Origin: Pseudomonas cuatrocienegasensis
GTDB taxonomy: Bacteria > Pseudomonadota > Gammaproteobacteria > Pseudomonadales > Pseudomonadaceae
Direction of reading: 5' to 3'
Assembly: GCF_900110925.1 (NCBI RefSeq)
Contig: NZ_FOFP01000001.1
Location: 124,001 to 188,000 of the forward strand
DNA: 64,000 nucleotides
A model generated the notes under the pieces. It was not told the origin of the DNA, searched no databases, and saw only the letters and a program-made list of their open reading frames with translations. The position numbers were made by a program, and so were the translations under genes. Of the stretch, positions 21,984-29,919 are shown in pieces. Position 1 is the first letter of the stretch. The number at the start of each line of letters is the position of its first letter.

Positions 21984-22460
21984 ATGAACCGCGATAGACC
22001 GCACAGCAACCTGCAGCACAGCGACCCGCAGATCGCCACCCGTCAGCGCTGGATGGGCGTACTCGGCCGAGCCGGCGGCCAACTGGCGGCTTACGAATCG
22101 GCCTTGAAGGAAGCCGAATACCGCCTGATTCGCGCCCCGGAAATCGGCATGACCCTGGTGCGTGGGCGCATGGGCGGCACCGGCAGCCCGTTCAACCTCG
22201 GTGAGATGAGCGTGACCCGCTGCGTGGTGCGCCTGGCCGACGGCCGCACCGGCTACAGCTACGTCGCTGGCCGCGACAAACAACACGCCGAACTGGCGGC
22301 CCTGGCCGACGCCCATTTGCAGGGCGCCGAGCAGCAGCACTGGCTGAGCCGGTTGATCGAGCCCCTGACTGCCGTACAGCAGGCGCAGCAGGCGGCCAAG
22401 GCCGCGGAAACCGCAACCACCCAGGTGGAATTCTTCACCCTGGTCAGAGGAGAAGACTGA
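21984..22460 (+). CDS. phnG: C-P lyase core subunit PhnG
   Basis: A 158-residue subunit of the PhnGHIJ carbon-phosphorus lyase core complex. It acts with PhnH, I and L to form ribose-1-phosphonate triphosphate from phosphonate and ATP. Family features visible are RQRWMGVLGRA, IRAPEIGMTLVRGRMGGTGSPFNLGEMSVTRC and GYSYVAGRD. The ATG at 21984 has GGAGG 7 bp upstream; the preceding TTG is rejected. Its stop overlaps the phnH start (TGATG). Confidence 0.95.
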   Translation: MNRDRPHSNLQHSDPQIATRQRWMGVLGRAGGQLAAYESALKEAEYRLIRAPEIGMTLVRGRMGGTGSPFNLGEMSVTRCVVRLADGRTGYSYVAGRDKQHAELAALADAHLQGAEQQHWLSRLIEPLTAVQQAQQAAKAAETATTQVEFFTLVRGED

Positions 22461-23071
22461 TGAACGCGGCGAATAGCTCGCAATGGCTGCAACCGGCCTT
22501 TAACGATCCGGTGCTGGACGCCCAGACCAGCTTCCGCAGCGCCCTCAAGGCCCTGGCCGAGCCGGGCGTGGCGCAACCGCTGAACCGCGCACTGGCCCTG
22601 GAAAACCTGCATTCAGCGACCTACGCCCTGTGCCTGGCGTTTCTCGACAGTGATACGCCGCTGTGGCTGGCGTCGCGTTTCGATACGCCGGCGATCCGCG
22701 CCAACCTGGCGTTCCACTGTGGCTGCCCGATTGTCGCCGAGCGCGAGCAGGCGCTGTTTGCCCTGCTTGATGAGCGCGAACTGGCGGACCTGTCGACCTT
22801 CGATAATGGCACTGAACGCTACCCGGACCAGTCCTGCACCTTGCTGATTCAGCTCGACTCCCTCAGCGGTGGCTCGGCTCTGCGCTGGCGCGGGCCGGGG
22901 ATCAAGGATGTGCGCTGCGTCGAGCTGCCGCTGCCGCTGGTGTTCTGGCAGCAGCGCGAGGCGCGTAGTGCCTTTCCCCGTGGTCTGGATGCCTTCTTCG
23001 CAGCGGGCGAGCAGGTGGTCGGCCTGCCGCGTAGCACCCGGGTGCTGCTGAATGCCGAGGAGGCTGCCTGA
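22460..23071 (+). CDS. phnH: C-P lyase core subunit PhnH
   Basis: A 203-residue core-complex subunit. PhnH features visible are QPAFNDPVLDAQTSFRSALKALAEPG, the TLLIQLDSLSGGSALRWRGPGIKDV block and RGLDAFFAAGEQVVGLPRSTRV. It overlaps phnG by one base and phnI by one base, so it lies in a translationally coupled string. Confidence 0.95.
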   Translation: MNAANSSQWLQPAFNDPVLDAQTSFRSALKALAEPGVAQPLNRALALENLHSATYALCLAFLDSDTPLWLASRFDTPAIRANLAFHCGCPIVAEREQALFALLDERELADLSTFDNGTERYPDQSCTLLIQLDSLSGGSALRWRGPGIKDVRCVELPLPLVFWQQREARSAFPRGLDAFFAAGEQVVGLPRSTRVLLNAEEAA

Positions 23072-24162
23072 TGTACGTCGCCGTCAAAGGTGGCGAGCGC
23101 GCCATCGACAATGCCCATTTGCTGCTGGCCAAGAAGCGCCGTGGCGATACGTCGATTCCCGAACTCAGCGTCGAGCAGGTGCGCGAGCAGATGCCCTTGG
23201 CCGTGGCCCGGGTGATGAGCGAAGGCTCGCTGTACGACCCGCAGTTGGCTGCCCTGGCGATCAAGCAGGCGGCCGGCGACCTGATGGAGGCGATCTTCCT
23301 GCTGCGCGCCTACCGCACCACGCTGCCGCGCTTCGGCGCCAGCGCCGCGCTTGACACCACGCAAATGCAGCTGACTCGGCGCATCTCGGCAACCTTCAAG
23401 GACCTGCCCGGCGGCCAGCTACTCGGCCCGACTTTCGACTACAGCCACCGTCTGCTGGACTTCGCGTTGCTGGCCGAGGGTGAACAGCCGGGCCCACAAG
23501 TTGATCCGCAAGCTGAACTGTCGCCATGCCCACGGGTGCTGGATTTTTTCGCCGAGGAAGGCCTGATGGCCCGTGAGGTCGATGACGGCGCCGCTGTGCC
23601 GGATATCACCCGCGAGCCGCTGGACTTCCCCGCCAGCCGCGCCCAGCGCCTGCAGGCCCTGGCCCGGGGTGATGAAGGCTTCCTGTTGGCCCTGGGTTAC
23701 TCCACCCAGCGCGGCTACGGGCGCAACCATCCCTTTGCCGGGGAGATTCGCATCGGCGAGGTCGAGGTCTGGTTGGAGCCGGAAGAACTCGGCTTCGCCG
23801 TGCCGCTGGGCGATATCGAGGTGACCGAGTGCGAGATGGTCAACCAGTTCGTCGGCGGCAAGGGCATTGATGCGCAGTTCACCCGTGGCTACGGCCTGGC
23901 CTTCGGCTATGCCGAGCGCAAAGCCATGGGCATGGCCCTGGTCGACCGCTCCCTGCGCGCCGCCGAATACGCCGAGGAAGCGCAAGGCCCGGCGCAGCAG
24001 GAGGAGTTCGTGCTGATGCACTGCGACAACGTCGAGGCTGCGGGCTTCGTCTCGCACCTGAAATTGCCGCATTACGTCGACTTCCAATCCGAGCTGGAGT
24101 TGATCCGCAAACTGCGCAAGCAGACGTGCGAGCAGCCGGCTGCCGAGGAGCAACGCGTATGA
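23071..24162 (+). CDS. phnI: C-P lyase core subunit PhnI
   Basis: A 363-residue core subunit with nucleosidase activity, thought to displace adenine during transfer of the ribose triphosphate to phosphonate. The start MYVAVKGGERAIDNAHLLLA is diagnostic. LGYSTQRGYGRNHPFAGEIRIGEV and the C-terminal LMHCDNVEAAGFVSHLKLPHYVDFQ are family blocks. It overlaps phnH and phnJ. Confidence 0.95.
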   Translation: MYVAVKGGERAIDNAHLLLAKKRRGDTSIPELSVEQVREQMPLAVARVMSEGSLYDPQLAALAIKQAAGDLMEAIFLLRAYRTTLPRFGASAALDTTQMQLTRRISATFKDLPGGQLLGPTFDYSHRLLDFALLAEGEQPGPQVDPQAELSPCPRVLDFFAEEGLMAREVDDGAAVPDITREPLDFPASRAQRLQALARGDEGFLLALGYSTQRGYGRNHPFAGEIRIGEVEVWLEPEELGFAVPLGDIEVTECEMVNQFVGGKGIDAQFTRGYGLAFGYAERKAMGMALVDRSLRAAEYAEEAQGPAQQEEFVLMHCDNVEAAGFVSHLKLPHYVDFQSELELIRKLRKQTCEQPAAEEQRV

Positions 24163-25037
24163 ATGCCCAGGCCCAAACGCAGTATGCAACTGAGGTTGGC
24201 TATAACTTCGCCTATCTCGATGAGCAGACGAAAAGAATGATCCGCCGTGGCCTGCTCAAGGCCGTGGCGATTCCCGGTTACCAGGTGCCCTTCGGTGGCC
24301 GCGAGATGCCGTTGCCCTATGGCTGGGGCACCGGCGGCATGCAACTGACCGCGGCGATTCTCGGTGCCGAGGATGTGCTCAAGGTGATCGACCAGGGCGC
24401 GGATGACACCACCAACGCGGTGTCGATCCGCCGCTTCTTCGCCCGTACGGCCGGGGTCAAAACCACCACCCGCACGCCCGAGGCGACGGTGATTCAGACC
24501 CGTCACCGCATCCCGGAAACGCCGCTCAATGGCGATCAGATCATGGTCTACCAGGTGCCGATTCCCGAACCGCTGCGCTTTATTGAACCCTCGGAAACCG
24601 AGACCCGCACCATGCACGCGCTGGAAGACTACGGCGTGATGCACGTGAAACTGTACGAGGACATCGCCACCTTCGGCCATATCGCCACCAGCTACGCCTA
24701 CCCGGTGACGGTGGATGCGCGCTACGTGATGGACCCGTCACCGATCCCCAAATTCGACAACCCCAAGCTGCATATGAGTCCGGCGTTGATGTTGTTCGGC
24801 GCCGGCCGCGAGAAGCGCCTGTATGCCGTGCCGCCGTTCACCCGAGTGGTGAGTCTGGACTTCGAAGATCACCCGTTCGAGATCCAGCGCTGGGACGAAT
24901 GCTGCGCCTTCTGCGGCAGCCAGGATTCCTACCTCGACGAGCTGATCGTCGACGACGCCGGGACCAAGCGTTTTGTCTGCTCCGACACCGACTACTGCAT
25001 GCAACGCCGTGACCTTGAAGAGGAGGGCGCGCAATGA
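24159..25037 (+). CDS. phnJ: C-P lyase radical-SAM subunit PhnJ
   Basis: A 292-residue catalytic subunit that breaks the C-P bond by radical SAM chemistry, releasing the hydrocarbon and 5-phosphoribosyl 1,2-cyclic phosphate. The unusual cluster motif CX2CX21CX5C is intact near residues 246-276 (CAFC, then FVCSDTDYC). The catalytic Gly loop lies within the same segment. MNAQAQTQYATEVGYNFAYLDEQTKR is the usual N terminus. The ATG overlaps the phnI stop by 4 bp. An upstream in-frame codon at 24126 would overlap phnI too far and is rejected. Confidence 0.96.
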   Translation: MNAQAQTQYATEVGYNFAYLDEQTKRMIRRGLLKAVAIPGYQVPFGGREMPLPYGWGTGGMQLTAAILGAEDVLKVIDQGADDTTNAVSIRRFFARTAGVKTTTRTPEATVIQTRHRIPETPLNGDQIMVYQVPIPEPLRFIEPSETETRTMHALEDYGVMHVKLYEDIATFGHIATSYAYPVTVDARYVMDPSPIPKFDNPKLHMSPALMLFGAGREKRLYAVPPFTRVVSLDFEDHPFEIQRWDECCAFCGSQDSYLDELIVDDAGTKRFVCSDTDYCMQRRDLEEEGAQ

Positions 25038-25843
25038 GTGCTGCCGAGAAGTTGCACCTGCACAGCGAAACCGCTCAGCCGCTATTTAGCGTGCGTGACC
25101 TGACTCACCTGTATGGCCCGGAAAAGGGCTGCCAAGGGGTGTCATTCGACCTGTATCCGGGCGAGGTGCTGGGCATCGTCGGCGAGTCTGGTTCGGGCAA
25201 GTCGACCCTGCTCAGCCTGCTGTCCGGGCGCTGCCCGCCGGATCGCGGTTCAGTCAGTTATCGCGACAGCGAAGGCAACTGGCTCGACCTGTACAGCGCC
25301 AGCGAGGCGCAGCGCCGCACGCTGCTGCGTACCGAGTGGGGCTTTGTCGAGCAGAACCCGCGTGATGGCCTGCGCATGGGCGTGTCGGCCGGGGCGAATA
25401 TCGGCGAGCGGCTGATGGCCCAGGGTGTGCGCCATTACGGCGAACTGCGCGCGGCCGGCATCGACTGGTTGCAACAGGTGGAGATTGACCCGCTGCGCAT
25501 CGACGACCTGCCGCGCACCTTCTCCGGCGGCATGCAGCAGCGCCTGCAGATCGCCCGCAACCTGGTCTCCAGCCCACGCCTGATCTTTATGGACGAGCCC
25601 ACCGGCGGCCTCGATGTGTCGGTGCAGGCGCGCCTGCTCGACCTGCTGCGCGGCCTGGTGCGCGAGCTGGATCTGGCAGTGGTGATCGTCACCCACGACC
25701 TGGCGGTGGCGCGCCTGCTGGCGGATCGGCTGATGGTGATGCGCCGCTCCCATGTGGTCGAGGCCGGCCTGACCGACCAGATTCTCGATGACCCGCAGCA
25801 TCCCTATTCGCAGTTGCTGGTGTCGTCCGTCCTGCAGCCATGA
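25034..25843 (+). CDS. phnK: C-P lyase-associated ABC ATPase PhnK
   Basis: A 269-residue ABC-type ATPase that docks on the C-P lyase core and is not a transporter component. It has Walker [39 protein letters not shown], signature FSGGMQQRLQIARNLV, Walker B LIFMDEPTGGLDVS and H-loop VTHDLAVA. Its start overlaps phnJ by 4 bp (ATGA). The otherwise tight gene string is broken after it by a palindromic repeat. Confidence 0.94.
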   Translation: MSAAEKLHLHSETAQPLFSVRDLTHLYGPEKGCQGVSFDLYPGEVLGIVGESGSGKSTLLSLLSGRCPPDRGSVSYRDSEGNWLDLYSASEAQRRTLLRTEWGFVEQNPRDGLRMGVSAGANIGERLMAQGVRHYGELRAAGIDWLQQVEIDPLRIDDLPRTFSGGMQQRLQIARNLVSSPRLIFMDEPTGGLDVSVQARLLDLLRGLVRELDLAVVIVTHDLAVARLLADRLMVMRRSHVVEAGLTDQILDDPQHPYSQLLVSSVLQP

Positions 25844-25849
25844 CGCTGG

Positions 25850-25922
25850 GTAGGGTGGATGACGCTGTTTTCATCCACCAGCGTGTGCCATCGGTGGATG
25901 GATAAAGCGCCATCCACCCTAC
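25850..25922. repeat. GTAGGGTGG palindromic repeat, copy C
   Basis: A 73-bp element with outer ends GTAGGGTGGATGACGC and GCGCCATCCACCCTAC. It sits in the phnK-phnL spacer of an otherwise overlapping operon, so it will be transcribed as a double hairpin. Confidence 0.85.
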
Positions 25923-25974
25923 GAAACGGCTCGCGCGCCGGATCACATCCGTGCGCACAACGCTCGAGGTGTAT

Positions 25975-26700
25975 ATGAACAACCTGATCGAGGTCTCCGG
26001 CCTCAGCAAGACCTTCACCCTGCATCAGCAGCATGGCGTGGTGCTGAATGTGCTGAGCGGGCTAAATTTCAGCGTGCGCGCCGGCGAGTGTCTGGTGCTG
26101 CACGGTCAGTCCGGTGCCGGCAAGTCGACCCTGCTGCGCACCCTGTATGGCAACTACCTGGCCGCCGGCGGCAGCATTCGTGTACGGCATAACGGCGAAT
26201 GGGTCGAGCTGGTCGGTGCCGAACCGCGCCAGGTGCTGGCGGTACGCCGGCAGACCCTGGGCTATGTCAGCCAGTTTCTGCGGGTGATCCCCCGTGTCTC
26301 CACTCTGGATGTGGTGATGGAACCAGCCCTGGCCCGCGGCCTTCGCCGCGCCGATGCCGAGGCGCGGGCGCAAAGCCTGCTCAATCGCCTGAATATTCCC
26401 CAGGCTCTCTGGCAACTGGCCCCCGGCACTTTCTCCGGCGGCGAGCAGCAACGGGTGAATATCGCCCGCGGCTTTATGGTCGCCTGGCCGTTGATGTTGC
26501 TGGACGAACCCACCGCTTCGCTGGACGACGCCAACCGCCAAGTGGTGCTGGCGTTGATTGCAGAAGCCAAGGCCGCCGGCAGCGCGTTGATCGGCATCTT
26601 CCACGACCGCGCCGCCCGTGAAGCGGTGGCCGACCGTTACCTGGACATGAGCCAGGACCTGAGCGCTGCGGCGCAACCGGAGTACATCTATGCAGGCTGA
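25975..26700 (+). CDS. phnL: C-P lyase-associated ABC ATPase PhnL
   Basis: A 241-residue ABC-type ATPase needed with PhnG, H and I for phosphonate activation. It has Walker [32 protein letters not shown], signature [15 protein letters not shown], Walker [16 protein letters not shown] and H-loop IFHDRAA. The ATG at 25975 has GAGGT upstream. Its end overlaps phnM by 11 bp. Confidence 0.94.
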   Translation: MNNLIEVSGLSKTFTLHQQHGVVLNVLSGLNFSVRAGECLVLHGQSGAGKSTLLRTLYGNYLAAGGSIRVRHNGEWVELVGAEPRQVLAVRRQTLGYVSQFLRVIPRVSTLDVVMEPALARGLRRADAEARAQSLLNRLNIPQALWQLAPGTFSGGEQQRVNIARGFMVAWPLMLLDEPTASLDDANRQVVLALIAEAKAAGSALIGIFHDRAAREAVADRYLDMSQDLSAAAQPEYIYAG

Positions 26701-27835
26701 ACAGATTCTCACCAATGCGCGGATCGTCACCTCCGAGTGGGAGTTCGTCGGCACCCTGGTGCTGCGTGATGGCCTGATAACCCAGGTGCAAGAGGGCATC
26801 AGCAGCCTGCCCCAGGCGCACAACCTGGGGGGCGACTACCTGTTGCCCGGCCTGGTCGAGCTGCATACCGACAACCTGGAAAAGTACATGAGCCCGCGGC
26901 CGGGAGTGGACTGGCCGCCTATCTCGGCGGTGCTGACCCATGACGCGCAGATCGCCTCGGCCGGTATCACCACGGTGTTCGATGCCCTGGCGATTGGCGA
27001 CGTCAACCCGCGCGGCAAACGCATGCAGCAACTGCCGGCGATGCTTGAAGCGATTGCCGAGGCCACCGCGGCCGGGCATCTGCGCGCTGATCACCGCCTG
27101 CACCTGCGTTGCGAGCTGTGCCATCCGGATACGTTGGCGGTATTTCGCGATCTGGTGGATCACCCGCAGGTCGCGCTGGTGTCGGTAATGGACCACTCGC
27201 CGGGCCAGCGTCAGTTCGCCAAGGAAGACAAATACCGCGAGTACTACATAGGCAAATACCACCTCAGTGAGGCGGAGATGGACACCTTTGTGCGCGAGCA
27301 ACAGGCCAATTCCATCGAGTTCAGCGACCGCTATCGTCGGGCGATTGTCGAGGACTGCCATGCCCGTGGTTTGTCGGTGGCCAGCCACGATGACGCGACC
27401 CTGGCCCATGTGCAGGAGTCTGCCGGCTTTGGCATGGCCATCGCCGAGTTTCCCACCACCCTGGAGGCGGCCAAGGCCAGCCATGAACTGGGCCTGATGG
27501 TGCTGATGGGCGCACCGAATATCGTCCGCGGCGGCTCGCACTCGGGCAATATCGCCGCCGCCGAATTGGCCCGGCATGGCGTGCTGGATATTCTCTCCAG
27601 TGACTATTACCCGGCGAGCCTGTTGCAGGCCGCTTTGCTGCTGGCCGGGCAGGATAACGGCTATGATCTGCCGCGGGCGATTGCCAGCGTCAGCCGCGTG
27701 CCGGCCAAAGCCGCAGGGCTGGATGATCGCGGCGAAATCCGTGTTGGCCTGCGTGCCGACCTGGTGCAGGCGCAGGTGCACGCAGGCCAGGCGGTGATCC
27801 AGCAGGTCTGGCGACAAGCGAAAAGGGTGTTCTGA
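26690..27835 (+). CDS. phnM: RPnTP diphosphohydrolase PhnM
   Basis: A 381-residue amidohydrolase-superfamily enzyme that removes pyrophosphate from alpha-D-ribose-1-phosphonate 5-triphosphate to give the monophosphate used by PhnJ. It has [23 protein letters not shown], the metal-binding [56 protein letters not shown] and the C-terminal [11 protein letters not shown]. It overlaps phnL and shares a base with the phnN start. Confidence 0.95.
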   Translation: MQAEQILTNARIVTSEWEFVGTLVLRDGLITQVQEGISSLPQAHNLGGDYLLPGLVELHTDNLEKYMSPRPGVDWPPISAVLTHDAQIASAGITTVFDALAIGDVNPRGKRMQQLPAMLEAIAEATAAGHLRADHRLHLRCELCHPDTLAVFRDLVDHPQVALVSVMDHSPGQRQFAKEDKYREYYIGKYHLSEAEMDTFVREQQANSIEFSDRYRRAIVEDCHARGLSVASHDDATLAHVQESAGFGMAIAEFPTTLEAAKASHELGLMVLMGAPNIVRGGSHSGNIAAAELARHGVLDILSSDYYPASLLQAALLLAGQDNGYDLPRAIASVSRVPAKAAGLDDRGEIRVGLRADLVQAQVHAGQAVIQQVWRQAKRVF

Positions 27836-28482
27836 TGAGTGGCCGCTTGATCTATCTGATGGGGCCTTCGGGTTCGGGCAAGGACAGCCTGTTGCAGGCC
27901 GCGCGTGAGCGTTTGGCCGAGCGCGGTTGTGTGATCGTCCGTCGGGTGATTACCCGCTCGGCCGAAGCGATAGGCGAGGATGCCATCGGTGTTGCACCGG
28001 CCGAGTTCGACCAGCAGGAAGCCGCCGGTGCCTTTGCCCTGAGCTGGCGCGCCAATGGCCTGGCCTATGGCATTCCCCGGCAGATCGACGACTGGTTGGC
28101 GGCCGGGCAGGACGTGCTGCTCAATGGCTCGCGCGGGCATCTAGAGGCGGCTCGTCAGCGCTATCCGGATCTGCTGGCGATTCTTCTGCAGGTCGACGAA
28201 GCGGTACTGCGCCAGCGTCTGCAGGCTCGCGGCCGCGAGACGCCGGAGCAGATCGAGCAGCGCCTGGCGCGTAGCCGCAGCTTTACCCCTGTGGGAGGCG
28301 CTTTCGGCTCGGGCATCCTGCTTCGCTCTACCTCCTGCATCCCTGCAGTCGCAGCGGCGACTGTCGCGGCTAAAGCCCCTCCCACAGGGGAGTTCCTGAC
28401 AGTCCTCGACAACTCCGGCCCCCTGCCGCACACCGTCAGCCGCCTGCTGCAGCTGATCAGCGATGCGCGGGTATGCGCCTGA
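27835..28482 (+). CDS. phnN: Ribose 1,5-bisphosphokinase PhnN with in-frame REP insertion
   Basis: A 215-residue guanylate-kinase-like enzyme that turns ribose 1,5-bisphosphate into PRPP. The P-loop GPSGSGKDSLLQ and the LNGSRGHLEAARQRYPDLLAILL core are intact. Residues ~151-185 (TPVGGAFGSG...APPTGE) are encoded by a 104-bp REP doublet at 28287-28390, which stays in frame and without stops. The protein therefore gains about 35 residues before the normal C-terminal VLDNSGPLPHTVSRLL. Family members are about 185 residues long. Activity is uncertain. The end overlaps phnP by 10 bp. Confidence 0.85.
   Translation: MSGRLIYLMGPSGSGKDSLLQAARERLAERGCVIVRRVITRSAEAIGEDAIGVAPAEFDQQEAAGAFALSWRANGLAYGIPRQIDDWLAAGQDVLLNGSRGHLEAARQRYPDLLAILLQVDEAVLRQRLQARGRETPEQIEQRLARSRSFTPVGGAFGSGILLRSTSCIPAVAAATVAAKAPPTGEFLTVLDNSGPLPHTVSRLLQLISDARVCA
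28287..28390. repeat. REP doublet inside phnN coding sequence
   Basis: The outer arms CCCCTGTGGGAGG (28287) and CCTCCCACAGGGG (to 28390) are a perfect 13-bp inverted repeat. The units read GTGGGAGGCGCTTTCGGC and GTCGCGGCTAAAGCCCC, the common Pseudomonas REP pattern. It lies wholly within the phnN reading frame. Confidence 0.88.
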
Positions 28483-29222
28483 CCCTGCTCGGCACCGGCG
28501 ATGCGCGCCAGGTGCCGGTCTATAACTGCAGTTGCCCGGCCTGCGCCAGCGCGCGGGTGTATCCCGCACGGCGTCGCGGACCGTGCTGCGCGCTGATCGA
28601 ATGCGGCGCGCAGCGCTGGCTGATTGACTCGGGCCTGACCGATCTGGGCGAGCGCTTCCCACCCCATAGCCTGAGTGGCATTCTGCAGACCCATTACCAC
28701 GCCGATCATGCCCAGGGTTTGCTGCACCTGCGCTGGGGCCAGGGGCTGAGTATTCCGGTACACGGCCCGGATGATCCGGAAGGCCTGGCTGACCTGTACA
28801 AGCACCCCGGTATTCTCGATTTCAGTCAGCCGTTTGCGCCCTTCGAGCGGCGGCAACTGGGTGAGTTAAGCGTTACGGCGCTGCCGCTTAATCACTCCAA
28901 ACTGACCTTTGGCTACCTCATTGAAGGTGAAGGTCGGCGTATCGCCTACCTGACCGATACCCTCGGCGTCCCTGATGCCAGCGCCGCGGTACTGCGTAAG
29001 CAACCGTTGGACCTGCTGGTGCTGGACTGTTCCACCGCGCCGCAGGCCATCGCCCCGCGCAACCACAACGACCTGACTCGCGCGCTGGAAGTGGCCCTGC
29101 AACTGCAGCCCAGAGAAACCGTGCTGACCCATATCGGCCATAGCTTCGATACCTGGTTGCTGGATAACCCCGGAGCTTTGCCAGCGGGGGTTAGCCTGGC
29201 CTTTGATGGGCGAGTGCTATGA
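28473..29222 (+). CDS. phnP: Cyclic phosphate phosphodiesterase PhnP
   Basis: A 249-residue metallo-beta-lactamase-fold phosphodiesterase that opens 5-phosphoribosyl 1,2-cyclic phosphate from PhnJ to ribose 1,5-bisphosphate. It starts MRLTLLGTGDARQVPVYNCSCPACASAR (structural zinc Cys cluster). It has the dimetal motif THYHADHAQG, LNHSKLTFGYLI, YLTDTLG and LTHIGHSFDTW. It is the last gene of the C-P lyase cluster. No phnO acetyltransferase follows. Confidence 0.95.
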   Translation: MRLTLLGTGDARQVPVYNCSCPACASARVYPARRRGPCCALIECGAQRWLIDSGLTDLGERFPPHSLSGILQTHYHADHAQGLLHLRWGQGLSIPVHGPDDPEGLADLYKHPGILDFSQPFAPFERRQLGELSVTALPLNHSKLTFGYLIEGEGRRIAYLTDTLGVPDASAAVLRKQPLDLLVLDCSTAPQAIAPRNHNDLTRALEVALQLQPRETVLTHIGHSFDTWLLDNPGALPAGVSLAFDGRVL

Positions 29223-29252
29223 ACGGCCCCTCCCACAATGTTCAAGCCATTT

Positions 29253-29720
29253 TCAATCCAGCGGCAACTCAGTGGTGCGTTTCACCTCGCTCATGGCGAT
29301 ATGCGAGTGCGCTTCGTGTACATGGGGGCGTTGCAGCAGGTGGTCGCGCAGAAAGCGTTCGTAGCTGGCGATGTCCTTGGCCACTACTTTGAGCAGGTAA
29401 TCCGAGCCGCCGGCCATGGTGAAGCACTCCAGCACCTCGGGATAACCGACCACCGCCTGCTCGAATTCTTCCAGGTTGCTGCGCCCGTGCGCCGACAGTT
29501 TGATATCGACAAACACGGTGATGCTGAAGCCCAGCTGCTTGTGGCTGAGCAGGGCCACCTTGCGCTCGATAATGCCGTCTTCCTGCATGCGATGAATCCG
29601 CCGCCAGCAGGGCGATTGAGACAGTTCGACCTTTTCGGCGATCTCGGCGGCGGAGAGGTCAGCGTTGTGCTGCAGCAGGCGCAGAATCTTGCGGTCGATG
29701 GGGCTGAGTTTTTCTTGCAT
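29253..29720 (-). CDS. Lrp/AsnC-family regulator
   Basis: A 155-residue feast/famine regulator. The N-terminal winged helix LSPIDRKILRLLQHNADLSAAEIAEKVELSQSPCWRRIHRMQEDG is followed by a RAM ligand-binding domain (VFVDIKLSAHGRSNLEEFEQAV, GGSDYLLKVVAKDIASYERFL). It is divergent from the indolepyruvate oxidoreductase gene. Such regulators often control the neighbouring gene in response to an aromatic amino acid, so it probably regulates iorAB; this is inference from context. Confidence 0.9.
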   Translation of the reverse strand: MQEKLSPIDRKILRLLQHNADLSAAEIAEKVELSQSPCWRRIHRMQEDGIIERKVALLSHKQLGFSITVFVDIKLSAHGRSNLEEFEQAVVGYPEVLECFTMAGGSDYLLKVVAKDIASYERFLRDHLLQRPHVHEAHSHIAMSEVKRTTELPLD

Positions 29721-29919
29721 GACTGTTCCTGAATTTTTGTTCTTGTTGGATTAATCATGCGCTGTATCTGCAAAACGTCCAGCAAATAGAAAGAAATTCC
29801 CCACGCGCTCCGTTCATATTCTTAGGCAGGCGTGTTGTGCAGCGATCCTGCCAAACGCGGAAAAGGCCGGCACCTACCGTTGCTAGGCCTGCTCTCCATA
29901 AGAATAAAAGGAGCGAAGA
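29721..29919. other. Divergent lrp / iorAB promoter region
   Basis: A 199-bp AT-richer region between divergent genes. The iorAB start is preceded by AAAAGGAGCGAAGA, a strong ribosome-binding site. The stretch from about 29730 to 29800 contains A/T-rich tracts suitable for Lrp binding, but I cannot define a specific box. Confidence 0.45.
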
